From Komagataeibacter medellinensis NBRC 3288 (lineage in GTDB: Bacteria; Pseudomonadota; Alphaproteobacteria; Acetobacterales; Acetobacteraceae), in assembly GCF_000182745.2 (NCBI RefSeq), contig NC_016037.1, forward strand, positions 1 to 64,000: a DNA stretch of 64,000 nt. The letters run 5' to 3'. Made by a program: the position numbers and the translations under genes. The notes beneath the pieces are model-generated. The model saw nothing but the letters and a program-made list of their open reading frames with translations, searched no databases and had not been told where the DNA came from. Positions 1 to 9,249 of the stretch are shown here, in pieces; the first letter of the stretch is position 1; each line of letters begins with the position of its first letter.

Positions 1-1023
1 ATGAACGGTCAAACATTTCGAAATAGCCGACTGACTTTGCGATTAAGTCAGGCCGACATCAAAGATGAACTCAACCGCAGACTCGGCCGAAGCTATGATA
101 AACCCAAGATTAGCCGCTGGGAAAACGATAAAGAACCGATCCCGGATGATGTCGCCGAGGTGATACGTAATATGGCTGGCGCAGTTCAAGATTCTGCAAG
201 AATACTTGTGCTGGCAAACCAAAAAGGCGGCGTTGGGAAAACAACGTCTTCGCTCAATCTTGCATACGCGTTGTCATCACTGGGAGGACGCGTTCTTCTC
301 ATTGATATGGATCCCCAAGCAACAGCTACAGCCGGAATACTCGCTGGCGCCAGTGTTGAACTTTATCATCAGGGCAAAACGACAGCCCACCTCATTCTCG
401 GTGGGAAACCTCTCTCTGAAATCGTGGTTGCGGCAGGCACGCTACCAGACGGACGCGAACTGCCCTTCGATTTCATCGCCAGCCATATTGACCTAGCTGA
501 AACGGACGGCCGGAGAGAGCCCGGTTTTGACGCCGCGCTACGGGAAGCCATTGATCCTGTCCGTGAGGACTACGACTGGATCGTGATCGATGCACCTCCC
601 AATCTCGGCATGCTTACATGGATGAGCCTTGCTGCTGCCGATGACGCAATTGTCCCTGTGAGAACCGAGCCTTACGACACAATGGGCGTTGGCCTGATTA
701 TCGGCACAATTGGCAAGATCCAGCGTCGTCTGAATCCAGGACTTCGACTTCTTGGTATTTTACCGACGCAATATAACGCACGCAAATCTGTGGACCGTGA
801 AGTCCTTCAACACTTATGTTCCATGATGAAAGATCGCGCCCCAGTTCTGGAACCCGTGCCTTCAAGCGCTGTGTACGGTCATGCTGCACGCGCAGGCAGG
901 ATTGCGTTGGAGTCCTCTTCTTCAGCGGCCGCAACGGCACCGTACCTTCGGCTGGCACAAGCACTCCAAACGAAGACAGATTTTCCGCTTGCAGATATCG
1001 AACAGCCTGAAGGTAATGCGTGA
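1..1023 (+). CDS. parA: ParA partition ATPase with N-terminal DNA-binding region
   Basis: ParA-family ATPase for plasmid segregation; with ParB it positions plasmid copies before division. The deviant Walker A motif KGGVGKTT is at residues 75-82, a second conserved aspartate motif IDMDPQ at 101-106 and Walker B WIVIDAPP at 193-200. Residues 1-60 lie ahead of the ATPase core and look like a small helix-turn-helix region, as in type Ia ParA proteins that also repress their own operon. The stop overlaps the parB start (TGATG), so the pair is translationally coupled. The gene begins at the first base of the window, so its promoter is not visible. Confidence 0.95.
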   Translation: MNGQTFRNSRLTLRLSQADIKDELNRRLGRSYDKPKISRWENDKEPIPDDVAEVIRNMAGAVQDSARILVLANQKGGVGKTTSSLNLAYALSSLGGRVLLIDMDPQATATAGILAGASVELYHQGKTTAHLILGGKPLSEIVVAAGTLPDGRELPFDFIASHIDLAETDGRREPGFDAALREAIDPVREDYDWIVIDAPPNLGMLTWMSLAAADDAIVPVRTEPYDTMGVGLIIGTIGKIQRRLNPGLRLLGILPTQYNARKSVDREVLQHLCSMMKDRAPVLEPVPSSAVYGHAARAGRIALESSSSAAATAPYLRLAQALQTKTDFPLADIEQPEGNA

Positions 1024-1904
1024 TGGCAACCCGACGCAAAACAAAAGCCCCATCTCCTATTCTTGGCGTAGCCGCTGGGCTCATTGACGACGCCAGCAAC
1101 AGTTTTGTTCGCCAGGACGGCAAATTTCGACATACATTCGAAATTCCTTTGACAGAAGTAGCGCCAGATCCGGACCAACCACGAAAAAGTTTTGACGACG
1201 AGAGTATCGCAGCACTGGCAGAAACAATGGTCGCTGAAGGACAGCTTCAGCCCATTCTCGTACGTCGTGTCACGAACTCACAATCCGACAAACGGTGGGT
1301 CATAGTCGCGGGCGAACGCCGTTGGCGAGCCGCGCAACATGCTGGCTGGTCCAGCATGCTTGCAATTGAACACGACGGTGATGCTGAAGTCGCAGCGCTC
1401 ATTGAGAACCTTCAGAGAGTGGACCTAAACCCTCTGGAAGAAGCAACCGGCATCCAACGACTGATTGAAAAAAGAGGCTGGAACCAGAGCCAGGCAGGTG
1501 AAGTTCTTGGAAAAAGTCGCGGCGAAATTAGCTCTATCCTGAAAATCCTGACGCTCCCAACCGATATCCTTGAAGAGTTGACGTCAGAGCGAGGTGTGGC
1601 ACGAAATACCCTTGTGGAACTCGCAAGAGTCCCGGATCCTGTGAGACAACAAGAACTCATTGAACAAGCCAGAACCGGACAACTCACAGTAAAAGCTATT
1701 CGACTGGGTCGAGCTGACCTCGAACGGCCGGAATCCGCACCGACCCGCAAACCTTCCGGATTTACGTTTACATCCGTAGACAGGATGGCCCAGCGTCTAA
1801 GTGAAGTCCGTGCCCAACAACTCCCGCTTAATTCGGAAGACCGTGAACGCTTGCGAAGGCTCCGGGCCGAGATTGATCAGGTGCTCGGTGACGAAAATAC
1901 GTAA
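1023..1904 (+). CDS. parB: ParB/RepB/Spo0J partition protein
   Basis: Centromere-binding partner of ParA. The N-terminal ParB domain carries GERRWRA at about residues 97-103 and ENLQRVDLNPLEE at about 128-140, followed by a helix-turn-helix near 155-175. I chose the ATG at 1023, which overlaps the parA stop; a GTG at 1020 is the alternative, and AAGG at 1010-1013 could serve either. The length (about 293 residues) is normal for plasmid ParB. No parS site was identified with confidence; the short AACCGGTT palindrome near 1940 is only a weak candidate. Confidence 0.95.
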   Translation: MATRRKTKAPSPILGVAAGLIDDASNSFVRQDGKFRHTFEIPLTEVAPDPDQPRKSFDDESIAALAETMVAEGQLQPILVRRVTNSQSDKRWVIVAGERRWRAAQHAGWSSMLAIEHDGDAEVAALIENLQRVDLNPLEEATGIQRLIEKRGWNQSQAGEVLGKSRGEISSILKILTLPTDILEELTSERGVARNTLVELARVPDPVRQQELIEQARTGQLTVKAIRLGRADLERPESAPTRKPSGFTFTSVDRMAQRLSEVRAQQLPLNSEDRERLRRLRAEIDQVLGDENT

Positions 1905-1954
1905 CACTGACGAGAGAATCATTGACCCTGGTTGTATTAACCGGTTTGTTTGCA

Positions 1955-1971
1955 TTCGGAACATCGCGCAC
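1955..1971 (+). repeat. Single iteron copy upstream of repA
   Basis: A 17-bp copy of the iteron TTCGGAACATCGCGCAC lies 24 bp before the repA start. It matches the tandem copies at 3262-3368. In iteron plasmids a copy at the rep promoter typically lets the initiator repress its own gene; that role is inferred here from position. Confidence 0.8.
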
Positions 1972-1994
1972 AAAAGGCAGGGCTGGGGTAGATA

Positions 1995-2813
1995 ATGGCT
2001 AGCAACGAAGCTGACCTGTTTGTCGACTCCCTAATAGGGGCTCCGTTAAAGGATGACAGAGCCCTTATGGAATATCCGTTCTTCAGCATCCAGAAGCAAC
2101 CGCGCATGGAGCCTCTGGTATATGACGACGGGAAAATACAAATTACCATAGAACCTGGCCCAAAAGGGCTTGCGACGATTTGGGATAAAGACATACTTCT
2201 TTATGTCGTCTCTCTTATCAATGAACGCATTGAGCGAGGGATGACTGTCGACCATACAGTCCGCTTCGCTGCGCATGATCTCCTGCGCGTCACCGGTCGA
2301 GGAACAGGTAAGCGCAGCTACGACCTTTTGCTCGATGCGCTTCATCGTCTGAGATCTACGAACATCATGACAACAATCGAATCTGCAGACGAACGCGACC
2401 GGCGCGGGTTTGGCTGGATAGAGACATGGCGCGTAGTCGAGCGGAAAACATCGACTGGACGTAAAATTATGGCAGCCATTGAAATTACGCTCAATGACTG
2501 GATGTTTCGTGCCCTCGTCAAGGAACGCAGGGTGCTGACAATTAACCCCACTTATTTTAGTCTCGATAGTGGGTTGGGTCGCCGTATTTATGAGATCGGA
2601 CGAAAGCATCTTGGTAACCAAGAAATATGGAAAATTAGTCTAGATAAACTCGCCAAGAAAATCGGTACTACACGCGAATTACGATTTTTCAAAAGAGATC
2701 TTCTCAAAATTATAGGCGATGACGTTATCCCCGATTATCAGCTATCCCTCGAAGTAGGTCCAAGGGGAGGGCGTCCCGTAGTGATTTTTGAACATCGAGA
2801 ATCACAATCTTAG
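1995..2813 (+). CDS. repA: Replication initiator protein RepA (RPA family)
   Basis: Plasmid replication initiator of the alphaproteobacterial RPA family, 272 residues. Typical sequence features are the AHDLLRVTGRGTGKRSYDLL region (about residues 95-115), the TINPTYFSLDSGLGRRIYEI region (about 180-200) and a basic C-terminal winged-helix segment. It is expected to bind the 17-bp iterons on both sides of the gene and recruit the host replication machinery. The ATG at 1995 follows a short intergenic gap after parB that contains one iteron, so repA is probably the last gene of a par-rep operon or has its own autoregulated promoter. Confidence 0.93.
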   Translation: MASNEADLFVDSLIGAPLKDDRALMEYPFFSIQKQPRMEPLVYDDGKIQITIEPGPKGLATIWDKDILLYVVSLINERIERGMTVDHTVRFAAHDLLRVTGRGTGKRSYDLLLDALHRLRSTNIMTTIESADERDRRGFGWIETWRVVERKTSTGRKIMAAIEITLNDWMFRALVKERRVLTINPTYFSLDSGLGRRIYEIGRKHLGNQEIWKISLDKLAKKIGTTRELRFFKRDLLKIIGDDVIPDYQLSLEVGPRGGRPVVIFEHRESQS

Positions 2814-2835
2814 CGATAAAATATGAGCAGGACAT

Positions 2836-3133
2836 GTGCGCGATGTTCCGAACCATGAGACGCTGTCGCGTTTGTTTTCCTGGGCGGCTGTGAAGCGCAA
2901 AATACCCAAGATATCAAGCCTGCTAGTTATCGGATGCCATAACTTGTCATCGCCTAAGGAATCAAACGCACGGACGTCCGAACGCCAGAGACCTACCTTA
3001 AACGTGCGCGATGTTCCGAATTCATGGCGTTTTGGCAGAGACTGCGCCTCATCAACACCTTGGGCAACTATCGGCGTGAACTTGATAACCGAATTAGCAA
3101 GGTGAAGATCGTTAATGTGCGCGATATTCCGAA
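2836..3133 (-). repeat. Three inverted iteron copies downstream of repA
   Basis: Copies of the iteron in the opposite orientation (GTGCGCGATGTTCCGAA) lie at 2836-2852 and 3004-3020, with a one-base variant (GTGCGCGATATTCCGAA) at 3117-3133. They are widely spaced, unlike the tandem set that follows. Inverted copies near iteron origins often act in copy-number control by initiator-mediated pairing; this is inferred. Confidence 0.85.
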
Positions 3134-3261
3134 ATTTTCTCTTTCTTATATCCATTCCCAAAAATTGGAGGCCTGTTGCAGTTGTTCTTGACGGTCGCAA
3201 GGTATGCCTTCTGCCCTGTCGACGATGATTACTCCCATTATTCACAGCAACGCGATTCTCG

Positions 3262-3368
3262 TTCGGAATATCACGCACGTCTTATCGGAACATCGCGCAC
3301 ATCCCAACGGAATATCGCGCACGTTTTCTTTCGGAATATCGCGCACGCCTTATCGGAACATCGCGCAC
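3262..3368 (+). repeat. Tandem iterons of the replication origin (oriV)
   Basis: Five direct copies of TTCGGAAYATCGCGCAC begin at about 3262, 3284, 3306, 3330 and 3352, with a regular 22-24 bp period (about two helix turns). Some copies differ at the first bases or at one internal position (the first has TCACGCAC). They follow repA and are themselves followed by an AT-rich stretch. Together this is the standard layout of an iteron-controlled origin. Confidence 0.9.
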
Positions 3369-3729
3369 AGAAATAGCGCCTAACCAAATGATATTAAACG
3401 CGCTTTTCATCCTTTAACTTTTTAACAGTTTAAAAATAACCTTCTAACTCGACCGTTGGGGATAAGTCTGCGTTCCTTGCATTCCATCTTCAGTTCGCGC
3501 TAAGACGCATTATCTTTCGGTATGTAAGCAGCAGCTTTCCCTCCCCCTTGAAGAAGCAGCTTATTCGACGTTGAATTAACGTCGCAATCTCTGCAACTAC
3601 ACCAATCAAGAAACACCCTTTTAGGGATATGATTTAGATTCGAGAATCCAAAAGCTAATAAACCGAGAATAAAAAGCTATAATAGAACTATAAGCCAGTA
3701 TGTAAAAGCACCAGATCGACCAGCACGCC
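3369..3729. other. AT-rich origin-proximal intergenic region
   Basis: No coding gene is visible here. The region is AT-rich compared with the rest and probably contains the origin melting segment (TTTAACTTTTTAACAG near 3414-3429). A sequence one mismatch from a DnaA box (TTATCCCCA read on the minus strand) lies at 3457-3465. A TATAAT hexamer at 3678-3683 could be the -10 of the promoter for the large methylase-helicase gene; no convincing -35 is present. Confidence 0.5.
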
Positions 3730-3810
3730 GCAAGGGGTAGCTCCTCCCCGTGCTCGGCGTCTGCGTCGCCTGCGCGCGGGTCCGGTGCTGCCGCTACGCG
3801 GCACCCTTGC
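3730..3810 (+). promoter_or_regulatory. 81-nt structured element, copy A
   Basis: A GC-rich segment closed by GCAAGGG (3730-3736) and CCCTTGC (3804-3810). Inside it are a hairpin CGGCG-TCTG-CGTCG and a hairpin TGCCGC-TAC-GCGGCA (3789-3803) that abuts the closing arm. Copies B (9101) and C (17306) have the same length and fold with compensating base changes. It lies about 160 bp before the methylase-helicase start. The function is unknown; see findings. Confidence 0.8.
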
Positions 3811-3972
3811 CCCGCACTGCCCGACCCGGTCGCAATAAGAGCTGAAGGAAAGAGTAATCAGGCGACACAACCTGATTAGCACGCCCGTTCCTGACATCCC
3901 GAAAACCTGACCCGGAAACATCCCGGCCTGCAGAAGCAGTGCCGGGCTCCGGCGTTTGTACGGAGCACGGCC

Positions 3973-6900
3973 ATGTCGTTCCAGCTCAACCTCTTCGGCA
4001 CAACCGCTCTCGCAGATACCCAGAACGACCTTTTCTGGGGCGAACTTGAAGGCGAAGACGGCGCGTCCCCCGTCCCGCCCGCCACACCGGCCGCAATGGT
4101 CCTTCCCAAGATCGACTTTCATATGGTGGCCGACCGAGGCCTCGCTGACACCTGGAAACAGCGGGCCCGTGACAATGCACTGGCAATCGAACTGCTCAAG
4201 GAGATCGAAGAAGCAGACCGAAACGCCTCGTCCCCCGAACAGATCGTCCTCTCACGCTTCATCGGCTTTGGAGCAGGAGAACTGGCGAACAACCTATTTC
4301 CATCCGGAAGCAATAGCGCCCGCCCGGGCTGGGAAGAGATTGGCGAGGCGATCCATGTCTCCACGACAGACATTGAGAGGGCAGGACTGAAGCGCGCGAC
4401 ACAATATGCGCATTTTACCCCTGAACTGATCGTGCACGCACTCTGGAACAAAGTGCTGCAGATGGGCTTCAGAGGCGGTTCCGTGCTTGAACCCGGCTGC
4501 GGGACCGGTCTTTTCATCGCGGCCCGACCGGAAAGGCTCGAGGGACGCATCGCCTTTACCGGGATCGAGAATGATCCGATTACGGCAAGGATCGCACGCA
4601 GGCTCTATCCGAACCAGTGGATCCGCCGCGAGGATTTCACGACAGTGAAGCTCGCAGACGGGTATGACCTTGCGATCGGTAATCCACCCTTTTCCAATCG
4701 CACCGTGCGTGGCCCGGAAGGTCTGGGACGGCTTGGCCTGAGCCTGCATGATTTTTTCATCGCCCGATCCATCGAAGCACTCCGCCCGGGCGGCATCGCA
4801 ATGTTCGTGACGTCCCGCCATACGCTGGACAAGACGGACAGCACCGCGCGCCGGACCATCGCCGAGATGGCTGACCTCGTGGGGGCGGTCCGGCTCCCCG
4901 CCGGGGCAATGCGCGATGACGCCGGCACGGACGTGGTGGTGGACGTACTGGTGTTACGCAAGCGCATGATCGGCGACATGGCCGATGACGAGACCTGGCT
5001 GGAAACCGACGCCCTTACGGATAGCGACCAGGGTAACGGTCCACTCCTCGTCAATCGCTACTTTCTCGACCATCCGGAGCAGGTGCTTGGCCATCACGGC
5101 TGGACCACCACCCAGTTCGGTCCCGATTACACATGCGACGCGCGTGCCGACGGCAGGCTCGATGTGATGTTGCCCGGGGCCCTGAGCCGGATCGGGCAGG
5201 ACGTGCGCTTTCCGGAACCCCTGGACCAGCGTATTGTCCGGCCGGTGGGAGCCGGTGTGCTGGTCGGCACGGCTGCCGATGGCGCCCAACTGAAAGAGGG
5301 CTCCTACTTCGTCACGAAAGGCGTCCTGCAGCAGATCTGCGACGGACAGGCCACCACGGTCGCCATCAGGAAGGGGGATCAGAAGGATGGCCTCTTCCAG
5401 AAGCATGCCCGGATCATTACCGCGCTGATACCCGTCCGGGATGCGGCACGCGCGGTCCTGCGGGCGCAGATGGAGAACCTGCCCTATGGACGCCTGCAAG
5501 GTGACCTGAAGCGTGCCTATTTCAGCTTTGTCCGACAGTTCGGCCCGATCAACCTGATGAATGTGACGGTCCGAATCGATCCGGAAACCGGGGTCGAAAA
5601 CGAAACCCAGCGGCGACCGAACCTTACGCCATTTTACGATGATCCCGACGTCTGGCTGGTCTCGTCCATCGAGGAATACGACGAGGCGACACAGAAAGGC
5701 CGGATGGGACCAATTTTCTCGGAACGGGTCATTCATGCGCCTGTCGAACCCGAGATCCATTCCGCCCACGACGCCCTGGCCGTCTGCCTGCATGAAACAG
5801 GCGGCGTGGAAATGCCGCGGATCGCGGAACTCATGGGACAGTCCGAAGCCGAGGTCGCGGCCGCGCTGGGGGATGCGGTCTATCTCGATCCGGTACGGAG
5901 CGTGGATGGTCGCGATATCTGGGTCACGGCTGATGAAATGCTCTCCGGCGCCGTGCGTACCAAGCTGGAAGAGGCACGCGATGCGGCCCGGATCGATGGG
6001 CGCTACGCCCGGAACGTCACGGCGCTGGAAGCTGTCCAGCCAGCCGATCTGCGTCCGTCGGAGATCACCGCGCGCCTTGGCGCTCCGTGGTTGCCGGTCA
6101 GCGACATCATCGCGTTTACCGCCGAGGTGCTCGGGGTCGAAACGGTCATCTATCACGCGCCTGCTGTCGCCTGCTGGACCGTGGAGAAACGGGCATTCAT
6201 GGGCAAGGCCGAGGCAACGTCAGTCTGGGGAACGGAACGGCGACATGCCGGCGAACTGCTGGAAGATGCCCTGACGCAGGCATCGCCAAAAATATGGGAT
6301 GTCTGGCGTGATGGCGATGGCAATGAGCACCGCGAACTGAACACACAGGAGACGGAAGCCGCAAAGGAAAAACTGGCAGCGATCAGGCGTGCGTTCGAGA
6401 CATGGGTCTGGCAGGATGGCGATCGGGCCGAGCGGCTGGTCCGGCTGTACAATGATACTTACAACAACCTGGTTGCACGCGCGTTTGATGGCTCCCATCT
6501 GCGCCTGCCCGGTGCAAGCACCACGATCAGCCTGCGCCCCCACCAGAAACGGGTCATCTGGCGGATCATCGCCGCGGGCGGCACGTATATCGCGCACGCG
6601 GTCGGCTCCGGAAAGACGTTCTCGATGGTTGCGGCTGTCATGGAGCAGAAGCGGCTTGGCCTGATCAGCAAGGCGATGATCGCCGTCCCCGGTCACTGCC
6701 TCGCCCAGATGGCTCGCGAATTCCTCATGCTCTACCCGACCGCACGGATCCTCGTCGCCGACGAGACGAACTTCGTGAAGGCAAAGCGCCAGCGGTTCCT
6801 CGCGCGGGCCGCGACCGGAAACTGGGATGCGATCATCATCACGCATGATGCATTCAGGTTCATCCCGGTGGAGGGGAATTTCGAGCGCCAGATGATCGAG

Positions 6901-9072
6901 GCGCAGATCGCGTCTTACGAGGAAGTGCTGGAAAGCGTCGACGCGTCAGACCGTCTGTCGCGCAAGCGGGTCGAGAGCATGAAGGAGAAGATGCAGGCGA
7001 AGCTGGAAGGCCTTTCCGCTCGCAAGGACGATCTCGTGCATCTGGGCGAGATCGGTATCGACCAGATCCTCGTCGATGAAGCGCAGCAGTTCCGGAAGCT
7101 GAGTTTTGCAACCAACCAGTCCGACCTCAAGGGGGTCGATCCGAACGGCTCGCAGCGGGCCTGGGATCTCTTCGTGAAGACGCGCTATCTGGCGGCAAAA
7201 AATCCGGAACGTCCGCTGATCATGGCGTCCGGCTCCCCGATCACCAATACGCTCGCCGAAATGTGGACGGTCAGCCGCTATATGGATCTTGAGGCGCTGC
7301 AGAAGCGCTACCTGCATGAATTCGATGCCTGGGCAGCCAATTTCGGCGAAACCCGTACCGAACTGGAACTGCAGCCAAGCGGGCTTTACAAGCCGGTCAC
7401 GCGCTTCACCGAGTTCGTCAACGTCGCCGACCTCATGGCGATGTATCGCGACTTCGCGGATGTCGTGCAGCACGATGACCTGCGCCAGTACGTGACTCTG
7501 CCAGCAATCCGGGGCGGGCGTCGCGAGATTATTGTCGCGCCGACAAACGATAACTTCAGGGCCTACCAGAAGACGCTGGCGGCCCGCATCAACGCCATCG
7601 AAGCGCGCCAGGGGCGTCCCCAGAAGGGCGACGACATCCTCCTGTCCGTCATCACGGATGCCCGTCATGCCGCGATCGACCTGCGCTTCGTCGCCCCTCT
7701 CGCCGCGAATGACGATACATCGAAGCTGAACCTGATGATCGGGAACGTGTTCCGGATCTGGCAGGAGACATCGGAAAGCCGTTACAGCGATCCTGAAACC
7801 GGTCGGCCGTACGACCTGCCGGGGGCGGTGCAGATGATCTTTTCGGATCTGGGCACCGAGAGCGCGATGGAGACACGCGGTTTTTCCGCCTATACGTGGA
7901 TCCGCGATGAACTGATCCGACTGGGCGTGCCGCGCGCGGAAATCGCGTTCATGCAGCACTACAGGAAGAGTGCGGCGAAGCAGAAGCTGTTCGGTGATCT
8001 CAATGCCGGCCGCAAGCGGATCCTGATTGGCTCGACGGCGACCATGGGCACCGGCGTCAACGCCCAGCAGCGCCTCAAGGCCCTGCACCATCTCGACGTG
8101 CCGTGGCTGGTCTCCGACATCATCCAGCGCGAGGGTCGCATCGAGCGGCAGGGCAACCAGCACGCGGAAATCGAACTCTACGCCTATGCCCAGCAGGGTT
8201 CTGTTGACGCGACCAACTGGCAGCTCCTCGAGCGCAAGCAGCGCTTTATTGGACTTGCGATGTCAGGTGACCGTTCCATCCGCCGGATTGAGGACATTGG
8301 CGGGGAAGGGGGAAATCAGTTCGCCATGGCCAAGGCGCTCGCCTCAGGCGATGCCCGGCTGATGCACAAAGCCGGGCTGGAGGCCGATCTTGCGCGGCTC
8401 GAGAGACTGGCGGCCGCCCATTATGACGACCAGTTCGCCGTAAAACGTGCCATCGACCGGGCCGAGCGTGAGATTGCGGGCGCGGAGCGCCAGATCCCGC
8501 TCATCGAAGCGGATATTGCCAGCCGTCAGCCCACGAAGGGGGATGCGTTCGTATTGCGCAGGGACAAGGGGGATGTCAGCGAACGTGAGAAGGCCGGATC
8601 ATGGCTCCTGTCCCAGGTCCGCCTGGCGGCGAAGAACGGTGAGGCAGGGGTCTGGAACCTCGGACGCATCGGTGGGTTCGCCGTCATGTGCGAAGCTGGG
8701 CCAGGCCGTCGCGTGCGCGGCGAAAAGCGCGCGGTCGACGTGACGCTGTTTGTGGAAGCGCGCTCAGGTCGCATTGAGATCGCCGTCGAGGACGACACGA
8801 AGGGCCTTGGGCTGACGTCGCGTCTCGAGCATGCGCTGCTTCGGATCGATGACGCGCTCCGTGACGCAATCCGGATGCGGGAGGAAGCGCAGCGTCGCCT
8901 GCCATCATACCGCGCCCGTCTGGGCCTGCCGTTCGCGGAACAGGCGATGCTTGATGAAAAGCGCGCCGAGCTGAAAGCGCTGGAAGACGATCTGGCGGCG
9001 ACCGCGACCGATGAAGACCCGGCGCATGACGACACCGAGGACAGGGAGAAGGAAGAAGAGGCGGCAGCCTGA
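3973..9072 (+). CDS. Giant DNA methylase-helicase fusion (DarB-like antirestriction candidate)
   Basis: A 1699-residue cytoplasmic protein joining an N6-adenine-type DNA methyltransferase to a superfamily 2 helicase. The SAM-binding motif LEPGCGTG is near residue 172 and the catalytic NPPF motif near 237. Helicase motif I (VGSGKT) is near 877-882, motif II is DEAQ near 1035 and motif VI is QREGRIERQG near 1385. The C-terminal third is rich in charged helices and probably coiled-coil. Similar methylase-helicase proteins are common on alphaproteobacterial plasmids and resemble phage P1 DarB, which protects incoming DNA from restriction. That role is inferred from domains and from its place in the + strand block. 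ATG 3973 follows a GGAG. Confidence 0.9.
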   Translation: MSFQLNLFGTTALADTQNDLFWGELEGEDGASPVPPATPAAMVLPKIDFHMVADRGLADTWKQRARDNALAIELLKEIEEADRNASSPEQIVLSRFIGFGAGELANNLFPSGSNSARPGWEEIGEAIHVSTTDIERAGLKRATQYAHFTPELIVHALWNKVLQMGFRGGSVLEPGCGTGLFIAARPERLEGRIAFTGIENDPITARIARRLYPNQWIRREDFTTVKLADGYDLAIGNPPFSNRTVRGPEGLGRLGLSLHDFFIARSIEALRPGGIAMFVTSRHTLDKTDSTARRTIAEMADLVGAVRLPAGAMRDDAGTDVVVDVLVLRKRMIGDMADDETWLETDALTDSDQGNGPLLVNRYFLDHPEQVLGHHGWTTTQFGPDYTCDARADGRLDVMLPGALSRIGQDVRFPEPLDQRIVRPVGAGVLVGTAADGAQLKEGSYFVTKGVLQQICDGQATTVAIRKGDQKDGLFQKHARIITALIPVRDAARAVLRAQMENLPYGRLQGDLKRAYFSFVRQFGPINLMNVTVRIDPETGVENETQRRPNLTPFYDDPDVWLVSSIEEYDEATQKGRMGPIFSERVIHAPVEPEIHSAHDALAVCLHETGGVEMPRIAELMGQSEAEVAAALGDAVYLDPVRSVDGRDIWVTADEMLSGAVRTKLEEARDAARIDGRYARNVTALEAVQPADLRPSEITARLGAPWLPVSDIIAFTAEVLGVETVIYHAPAVACWTVEKRAFMGKAEATSVWGTERRHAGELLEDALTQASPKIWDVWRDGDGNEHRELNTQETEAAKEKLAAIRRAFETWVWQDGDRAERLVRLYNDTYNNLVARAFDGSHLRLPGASTTISLRPHQKRVIWRIIAAGGTYIAHAVGSGKTFSMVAAVMEQKRLGLISKAMIAVPGHCLAQMAREFLMLYPTARILVADETNFVKAKRQRFLARAATGNWDAIIITHDAFRFIPVEGNFERQMIEAQIASYEEVLESVDASDRLSRKRVESMKEKMQAKLEGLSARKDDLVHLGEIGIDQILVDEAQQFRKLSFATNQSDLKGVDPNGSQRAWDLFVKTRYLAAKNPERPLIMASGSPITNTLAEMWTVSRYMDLEALQKRYLHEFDAWAANFGETRTELELQPSGLYKPVTRFTEFVNVADLMAMYRDFADVVQHDDLRQYVTLPAIRGGRREIIVAPTNDNFRAYQKTLAARINAIEARQGRPQKGDDILLSVITDARHAAIDLRFVAPLAANDDTSKLNLMIGNVFRIWQETSESRYSDPETGRPYDLPGAVQMIFSDLGTESAMETRGFSAYTWIRDELIRLGVPRAEIAFMQHYRKSAAKQKLFGDLNAGRKRILIGSTATMGTGVNAQQRLKALHHLDVPWLVSDIIQREGRIERQGNQHAEIELYAYAQQGSVDATNWQLLERKQRFIGLAMSGDRSIRRIEDIGGEGGNQFAMAKALASGDARLMHKAGLEADLARLERLAAAHYDDQFAVKRAIDRAEREIAGAERQIPLIEADIASRQPTKGDAFVLRRDKGDVSEREKAGSWLLSQVRLAAKNGEAGVWNLGRIGGFAVMCEAGPGRRVRGEKRAVDVTLFVEARSGRIEIAVEDDTKGLGLTSRLEHALLRIDDALRDAIRMREEAQRRLPSYRARLGLPFAEQAMLDEKRAELKALEDDLAATATDEDPAHDDTEDREKEEEAAA

Positions 9073-9100
9073 GAAGGGCTGCCATCTCCGGCCAGGCGCC

Positions 9101-9181
9101 GCAAGGGGTGGCGCCTCCCCGTGCTCGGCGTCTGCGCCGCCTGCGCGCGGGTCCGGTGCCGCCGCTGCGCGGCGCCCTTGC
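9101..9181 (+). promoter_or_regulatory. 81-nt structured element, copy B
   Basis: The second copy of the folded element, between the methylase-helicase stop and the ParB-like gene. The closing arms GCAAGGG (9101-9107) and CCCTTGC (9175-9181) are identical to copy A. The 3' hairpin is CGCCGC-TGC-GCGGCG (9160-9174), where the first pair is C-G instead of T-A in copy A. The 5' hairpin is CGGCG-TCTG-CGCCG (9126-9139). It ends 69 bp before the next start codon. Confidence 0.8.
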
Positions 9182-9249
9182 CCCGCCAGCCCGGTGCTGG
9201 CCGCCGGAGTGCATCAGGAAAGGCGTCCTGAGAACACGGAGTAAAAACC

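Noticed and set aside
3262-3368. CRISPR array
   Set aside because: The units are 17 bp with 5-7 bp gaps and no variable spacers; they are iterons beside repA. No CRISPR array was seen elsewhere.
3727-3812. Intrinsic terminators for the GC-rich elements A-C
   Set aside because: No T-tract follows, the inner hairpins are conserved as a set, and copies A and C are far from any upstream stop codon.
4954-6156. 400-aa open frame on the minus strand
   Set aside because: It lies entirely antisense to the methylase-helicase gene, lacks domains and reflects the high-GC third codon position. The same applies to 6946-8163, 8526-9467 and 47392-48261 on the minus strand.
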